From contig CAOLHI010001804.1 in the NCBI GenBank assembly GCA_948474755.1, forward strand, positions 62,001 through 126,000: a stretch of 64,000 nucleotides of DNA, read 5' to 3'. Of this stretch, positions 58,378 through 64,000 are shown piece by piece (positions within the stretch are counted from its first letter, which is position 1; each line of letters opens with the position of its first letter). Position numbers and translations under genes: made by a program. The stretch is from Ctenosaura bakeri. Its lineage: Eukaryota > Chordata > Lepidosauria > Squamata > Iguanidae. The notes below the pieces were generated by a model, which saw only the letters and a list, made by a program, of their open reading frames with translations, did not search any database and was not told where the DNA came from.

Positions 58378-59864
58378 AATGACCTGGCAGAGGTCATTTC
58401 GGAACCGCTTGCTATAATCTTTGAGAAATCTTGGAGGACAGGAGAAGTTCCAGCAGACTGGAAGAGAGCAAATGTTATCCCCATCTCCAAGAAGGGAAAA
58501 AAAGAGGACCCAAATAATTATCGCCCACTCAGCCTGACATCAGTACCCGGAAAGATCCTGGAGCAGATCATTAAGCAGTCAGTTTCTAATCATTTAGAAA
58601 GCAACGCGGTAATCGCGAGAAGTCAACATGGATTTCTCAAAAATAAGTCATGCCAGACTAATCTTATCTCTTTTTATGATAGAGTTACTAGCTTGATAGA
58701 TGAAAGGAATGCTGTGGATGTAGCATACCTCGATTTCAGTAAGGCCTTTGACAAAGTTCCCCATGACATTCTTGCAAAGAAGCTAGTAAAATGTGGGCTG
58801 GACAGGGCTACTGTTAGTTGGATTTGTAATTGGTTGACCGATCGAACCCAAAGGGTGATCACGAATGGCTGCTTTTCATCTTGGAGAGAAGTGACTAGTG
58901 GGGTGCCACAGGGTTCTGTCGTGGGCCCAGTGCTGTTCAACATTTTTATCAATGACTTGGATGAAGGAATAGAGGGCATGCTCATCAAATTTGCAGATGA
59001 TACCAAATTGGGAGGGGTTGCTAATACACCAGAGGACAGGATCAAAATTCAAAATGACCTGGATAGATTGGAGGGCTGGGCCAAGGCGAACAAAATGAAA
59101 TTCAACAGAGAGAAGTGTAAGGTCCTACACTTAGGTAGAAAAAATGGAATACAGAAATATAGAATGGGGGACATGTGGCTGGATAGCAGTACATGTGAAA
59201 GGGATCTAGGAGTCTTCATAGACCACAAGCTGAACATGAGTCAGCAGTGTGATGCGGCAGCCAAGAAAGCCAATGCAATTCTCGGCTGCATCAATAGGAG
59301 TATGGTGTCTAGATCGAGGGAGGTACTGGTACCACTCTACTCTGCTTTGGTTAGACCCCATCTTGAATACTGTGTCCAGTTCTGGGCACCCCAATTCAAG
59401 AAGGATATTGACAAGCTGGAGCAAGTCCAGAGGAGGGCGACCAAAATGGTGAGAGGCCTGGAAGCCATGCCCTATGAGGATAGACTTAGAGAGCTGGGTA
59501 TGTTTAGTCTGCAGAAGAGAAGGTTAAGAGGGGATATATTAGCCATGTTTAAATATTTGAAGGGATGCCACGTAGAGGAAGGAGAGGGCTTGTTTTCTGC
59601 TGCTCCAGAGACCGGGACAAGGAGCAATGGATTCAAGCTGCAGGAAAGGAGATTCCACCTGAACCTCAGGAAGAACTTCCTGACAGTCAGGGCTGTCCGG
59701 CAGTGGAATATGCTGCCTCGGAGTGTAGTGGAGTCTCCTTCCTTGGAGGTTTTTAAGCAGAGGCTTGATGGCCATCTGTTGGGATTGCTTTGAGGGCATT
59801 CCTGCATGGCAGGGGGTTGGACTGGATGGCCTGTATGGTCTCTTCCAACTCTAGATTTCTATGA
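58378..59864 (+). mobile_element. CR1 LINE, 5'-truncated with an intact RT C-terminal frame, inside ERV-B
   Basis: The frame is open from 58375 to the stop at 59793 (about 470 codons). It shows [55 protein letters not shown] and the catalytic FADDTKLGG box, through to the CR1 thumb. It ends in GATTTCTATGA. No stop or frameshift is seen after the truncation, so this is a young copy. It lies in opposite orientation to ERV-B, between integrase and env. Confidence 0.92.
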
Positions 59865-59869
59865 AAGGG

Positions 59870-61326
59870 GGAGTAGGTGGAAGCAAATGTCTCTGATAAG
59901 TCAATTTCGGGTATGTCCCAATAATTTGGGGACATCTGAGGTGTCAAAACATTCACCATAGCCTTCTCTGACCATTCCTCTGGAGGCTTGGGGATGCTTA
60001 TGTCTCTAGGGTCAACGGGCTTCCCTTTCTATTCCTTCAACTGGGAGACATGAAAGAATTTAAGCCAGTCTCCTTTCTTGCGGGGGATCCGCACTTGATA
60101 TAGTGCTGGGGAGATTCTCTTCTCTATACCCATTTTGCAGCCAAAGAATGTTTATCCTTATAAAAATTCCTCTACAGGACCAGTTGCCCTTCCTCCCACT
60201 GGCAGGGGTGATGCACCCATCCCAATCTCCTCTCCATCTTTTGAAGGTTTTCCCCCAGCTGAGCCGCAACTTGCCAGTCAACCTGTCCTATGTGCTGGAT
60301 CAAATTCTTCACCCATTCATTGTTTAAAACAACAGGGTCTAAATCAGAGGGGGGGCTTGTGTCCATCCAGAAGGCTTCGGGCAACATCATCTTCCGCCCA
60401 GTCATCACTATATGTAGTGTGAAGCCTTGTGATGCCACAGTGCCTCTAAAGGCCATTAGAATTATGGGCAGCTTGATGTCCCAGTTCTTTCCTGAGGAGT
60501 GAACTACCTTCCTAAGGGCTTCCTTCAAGGAGCAGTTGGTTCTCTCAATTTGACCAGAGCTCTGGGGGTGGTGCACGATATGAAATTGCTGCCTTATCCC
60601 TAATGCTTTGCACAGCTCCTGGGTCACCTCCCCAGTAAAATGTACACCTAGATCAGAGTCAAGGTCACATGACACTCCCCAGCGTGCCTACACGCTATTA
60701 AATAATAGGCATGCCACTGTGCAGGCAGTTTTATTGCGGCAGGGGGAAGCTTCAATCCATTTGCTGAAGGGATCAATTACTGTCAAGTAGTATTTGTTCT
60801 CTCTGGGTGTTGTCGGGAGGGAACCTAAAAAATCAATTTGTATGCGAGACCAAGGGCCCTTGATTCTTTGGTGTTGGATGGGAGCTTTGGGTCCTGAGGG
60901 GTCAGCATTTACCATGGCACAAGCCAAGCAGTTGTCAACCCACTGGTCTACATCCTGCTTGATCTGGGGCCACCACCCAGTTTCTCTGACCCTGTTTAGC
61001 GTGACCTCTCGTCCACGATGTCCCTGCTTGTGTACGAACTGGATCACATCTCCACAGAGGTCCTTGGGCACTATCCAGTGATGCTGACCACTAGCATCTA
61101 CTGCCCAAAACACTCCCTCAATTGATTCTATCTTAAACCACCCAGAGTCATCCGTTCCCTTCCTGGCCAGCTCAGAGATTTTGGCATCTCCCTTCTGCAA
61201 AGTCCCTGGATCGAAGGTTGTGGGGGTGAGAAGCTGTTTGGAGTTTACATTGATGGGGGTGATGGGAGCCCCATCGTCCAGTAAGGCTGCTTCTCTAGCT
61301 AAAGCGTTTGCTCTGTTATTCCACAT
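59870..61326 (-). pseudogene. ERV-B integrase
   Basis: An HHCC finger is visible (HKQGHRG...CLACAMV). The catalytic core has IQIDFLGSLP, DLGVHFTG (the usual DRG is now DLG) and HHPQSSGQIERTN, i.e. the D, D, E set with one changed neighbour. A stop occurs near 60688 and the C-terminal domain decays after 60172. The CR1 insertion follows. Confidence 0.8.
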
Positions 61327-61513
61327 ACAGGTAGCTGTGCTCTTCTTTTGATGTCCTTTGACATGAGTAACCCATGTAGGAGCAGTTCATTCCTCAATTT
61401 CTGCAGCAATTTGGACCCACTTTTCCAGATGAGCAATGGGTTTCCCCTCTGCAGTTTTTAAATCATTTTTAAGCCAAATTGGGAGCCATACACTGGTGTC
61501 TTTGGCCATCCAG

Positions 61514-61990
61514 TCAGAATAGGGGGCAGTCAAGGGGTTCATGCTCCAGTATAGCACATAGAGCTTCTACCTCAGCTGCTTGGCTGGAGTGAGGTCTGGC
61601 TTTCCCTTGAAGGGAGAAGGAATCTGAGACTCGGATCGCTCCAAAGCTGGTTCTAGGGCTTCTATCTACATGCATAGAGGATCTGTCATAGAACCAACAT
61701 GTAAAGCCTTGCATTTGTGCTTCTTCAAGAGAAGCTCCCCACTCCACTGGCCAATTTGCATTATTTATGGGTAGTAAAGGGCACTCATGTATGGCTCCAG
61801 TGACAAGCTGTATGGAGCCGGTGAGTCTTGTGGCTGTTTTTGAAAATCCACCCCACGTGACACTAGGGAAACGGTCCATTTGGCTATCTTGGCATTAGAT
61901 ACTTGGCCGTTTTGGACGTTCCCTGACAGAATATACTTAAGCGGTGGGGGGGGGGTCTGGACGATTACACGGGCACCTCCTATCATGAAT
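61514..61990 (-). pseudogene. ERV-B RNase H
   Basis: A frame at 61879-61514 has TCWFYDRSS in the place of the first catalytic Asp and SQAAEVEALCAILE around the catalytic Glu. The segment between it and integrase has stops. Confidence 0.65.
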
Positions 61991-62972
61991 TCCCAGTGTG
62001 TTAAAGACCAGACCAGTGCAAAGCATGTTTTCTCGTAGGGAGTGAATTTTGCTTCACGGGGGTCTAAATTACGGGAGGCATAGGCAATGACATTCTACAT
62101 GCTGTTTGGATGTTGCGATAGAACTGCTCCTATACTCCTGTCAGAGGTGGCTAATTGTACGAGGAAGGGTTTTGTCATGTTTGGGTGCACTAGCACAGGC
62201 GCTTTCATTAAATCGTTTTTCAGTTGGGCAAATGCTTGCTGCTGTGCAGGGCCCCATTCCCACTGGGCATTTTCTTCGAGAGAGCATACAAAGGTCTGGC
62301 CTTGGTGGCAAAAGACTCGATGAAGTCTGTTGAAAAATTGAACATGCCCAGGACTGAACAAAGGGAGTGCACATTGGTAGGGGCTGGCAGCTTGGTGATT
62401 ACCTCTACCCTCTGGGCATCAGGTGTGTGACCCTCAGTTCCCAGGCAAAGTCCTAGGTGTTTAACCTTGGTGATAACTAACTGAGCTTTTTCCTGACTAG
62501 CCTTGAAGCCCGTGTCTCTGAGGATTGCTAAAACCTCGTGGGTGATTTCCCAAGCCTTTTCCTCAGAGTTGGAATGAACCAGAATGTTGTCCACATAGGA
62601 CGGGACGTGGGATCGTGAGGCTAGCTGCAGCCTATTCCACATCTTGACCACGTGGGCATGGCAAATGCTGGGACTTGAGTGGAAACCCTGGGGTGGTCTT
62701 TTGAAGATGTACTGTTGCCCCTGGAACGTGAAGGCAAATTTATACCAGCACGCTTCATGCAGCGGTATAGAGTGGAAGGCATTAGCCAGGTCCAGCACGC
62801 TATAGTATTTGGCCCCCACAGCAATAGCGGACAGGATTTTGTTGTATTTGACCACAACTGGGGCTATGGGGGGAGTGATAGCATTTAAAGCTCTAAAATC
62901 GACTCTCATCCTCCACATCTTGCCATCTGCTTTCAAAACTGGCCATAAGGGCGCATTGCAGATGGACTGCAT
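61991..62972 (-). pseudogene. ERV-B reverse transcriptase
   Basis: It contains LWPVLKADGKMWRMRVDFRA, VLDLANAFHSIPLH and QGQQYIFKRPPQGFHSSPSI. The catalytic box is YVDN where YVDD is expected, so the enzyme would be dead even without the later breaks. A GLCLGTEGH segment and a thumb-like region follow to 62100. Confidence 0.85.
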
Positions 62973-63137
62973 TGGGGTGACTACGTCCCACTTGATAAGC
63001 CCCTCAATGGTCTTCCCTATACCTTCCTCTGCTTCTGCGGGCTATTTGTATTGTTTTTGTGGCGGGGAATCCTTGCCTTCAATTACAATGCAAGCGCCCT
63101 TTACCTTCCCACATTCTATTTTATCTTTGATCCACAC

Positions 63138-63602
63138 CTAAGGGAAGGCTTGTACCCACGGGTCACTAGTCAAGCATTGCACAGGGGTGGAAGCCGTGAT
63201 GGCAGCACAGCGGTCTACTGCGGAGATCTCAAGGGGGCCTTGATCTAGCTTCCACAAAAACCCATTCGCATAGTCGACAGTGAGCCTGTTTCCCCAGATG
63301 AATCCGATGCCCAAAAGGCCTTCATCATCCCCCTGGTTCTCACAAGCCCACACGCGGAAATGGAATGTGTTGATAGTAATGGGAATGTTTGTCCAGGTCT
63401 TGGCTTGGTGTCCCCCCTCGACGTATCCAGTTCGATGGATAGTCTCTGAGGTGGGCTCACCATCCCATACCAGCTTGGGGTGCAGCACATTCAGTGCTGC
63501 CCTGGAGTCTACAAGGAGAATGGCAGGGGTTTTTTCCCTATCGGTCCCTATGCCTGCCTTCACCCAGAATCTACCCCGTCTGTCAGGCATCAGCCAAGCC
63601 AC
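63138..63602 (-). pseudogene. ERV-B aspartic protease
   Basis: The active site reads LLVDSRAALNVLHPKLV, where ERV-A has DSG, so the catalytic loop glycine is lost. The C-terminal GIGFIWGNRLT segment matches the ERV-A flap region. Confidence 0.75.
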
Positions 63603-64000
63603 GACATTTTTAGGGAGACTGAGGGCACCCCTATTCCAACAGCTCCAAATTGGGATAGTACCCAGCGGGAGGAGGACCGTTGGTCACAGTATTTACCGGC
63701 TGGTTACTTCTTGATTGGAGGTGTTTTTCCAGAGAGTTAATAAGCTCACCAGTTGGCTTTCTGTTGAACTGGCTCATGTCCAACCCGAGCCATCGCAGGG
63801 CACCCCAGATCCTTACTCACTCAGCAGAGTACGTCTGGGCGGCTGGGTCATATGCCCTCCGGACGTCTCCCTAGGAGCATTATTGTCCGGGGCAGGCTTT
63901 GGAACCTGGGGCTGAGGTATGGAGTTCCCTGCCTTGCTTGGGGGACCTCGGGACACTCTAGCTTGCCATGGCTCCTGTCTACCTCGGTAGTCCTGTCTGG
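63603..64000 (-). pseudogene. ERV-B gag C-terminal remnant
   Basis: This lies upstream of the protease on the minus strand. It is Pro/Gln/Arg-rich and similar in phrase to the ERV-A gag tail (CCGTTGGTCA and GGGAATTCC-type blocks), with stops. It continues past the window edge. Confidence 0.5.

Larger units (their letters stand above)
53107..64000 (-). mobile_element. ERV-B: endogenous retrovirus, 3' LTR to gag end; runs off the window
   Basis: On the minus strand from the right edge the order is gag end, protease, RT, RNase H, integrase, [CR1 insertion], env, a 3' region and the 3' LTR. The 5' LTR lies beyond 64000. It shares LTR ends, protease and overall design with ERV-A in the same orientation. 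Motifs such as DLANAFHSIPLH and QGQQYIF in RT resemble class III (ERV-L/foamy-related) polymerases. All genes carry stops or frameshifts and catalytic residues are lost, so it is inactive. Confidence 0.8.

Overview
The window is vertebrate nuclear DNA, most likely from a squamate reptile and perhaps an iguanian lizard. This is inferred from the mix of L1, CR1, L2-like, Vingi-like and DIRS-like retrotransposons, a tRNA-derived SINE, hAT, Harbinger and Tigger MITEs, and class III-like endogenous retroviruses. The only recognised host protein-coding sequence is exon 1 of GLRX5 on the minus strand (2875-3184). It reads out of a CpG-rich promoter whose other side carries CCAAT boxes, a TATA-like box and a 5'TOP-like start. 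That start is the expected position of a divergent snoRNA-host transcript (SNHG10/SCARNA13 in human). Everything left of 2874 is GLRX5 intron 1; exon 2 is outside the window.

Layout. 1-3200: GLRX5 intron with an L1 fragment, a hAT MITE and a Harbinger MITE, then exon 1. 3200-4800: bidirectional promoter and candidate lncRNA. 4800-11340: minus-strand L1 pieces broken by a Tigger MITE and a hAT transposase fossil, an L2-like RT fragment and a SINE with 8-bp target duplications. 12790-16660: decayed CR1 on the plus strand. 19222-20185: younger 5'-truncated CR1. 20190-26860: mostly without recognisable features. 26862-28480: old CR1 on the minus strand.

28486-44720 is a stack of nested insertions. 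A minus-strand L1 3' half is split by a hAT-ended block (28560-32266), which itself holds an LTR and another L1's 5' end. It is split again by a DIRS-like element with inverted terminal repeats (32588-44198). That DIRS element is split inside its first ORF by an endogenous retrovirus, ERV-A (34729-42388), whose pol is deleted.

44826-51269 is a full-length Vingi-like (I-superfamily) LINE on the minus strand with perfect 10-bp target duplications. It has ORF1, ORF2, a YY1-like 5' end and a (TTGAAC)n tail. 51360-53106 is a minus-strand CR1 cut by a second retrovirus, ERV-B (53107 to past 64000), of the same LTR design. ERV-B keeps decayed pro, RT, RNase H, integrase and env, and is itself split by a young CR1 (58378-59864).

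No bacterial-type system, CRISPR array or true tRNA/rRNA gene was seen. The most notable items are the intact-looking Vingi-like LINE with a leaky-stop context between ORF1 and ORF2, the multi-level nest, the env-bearing class III-like ERV pair, and the GLRX5/lncRNA bidirectional promoter.
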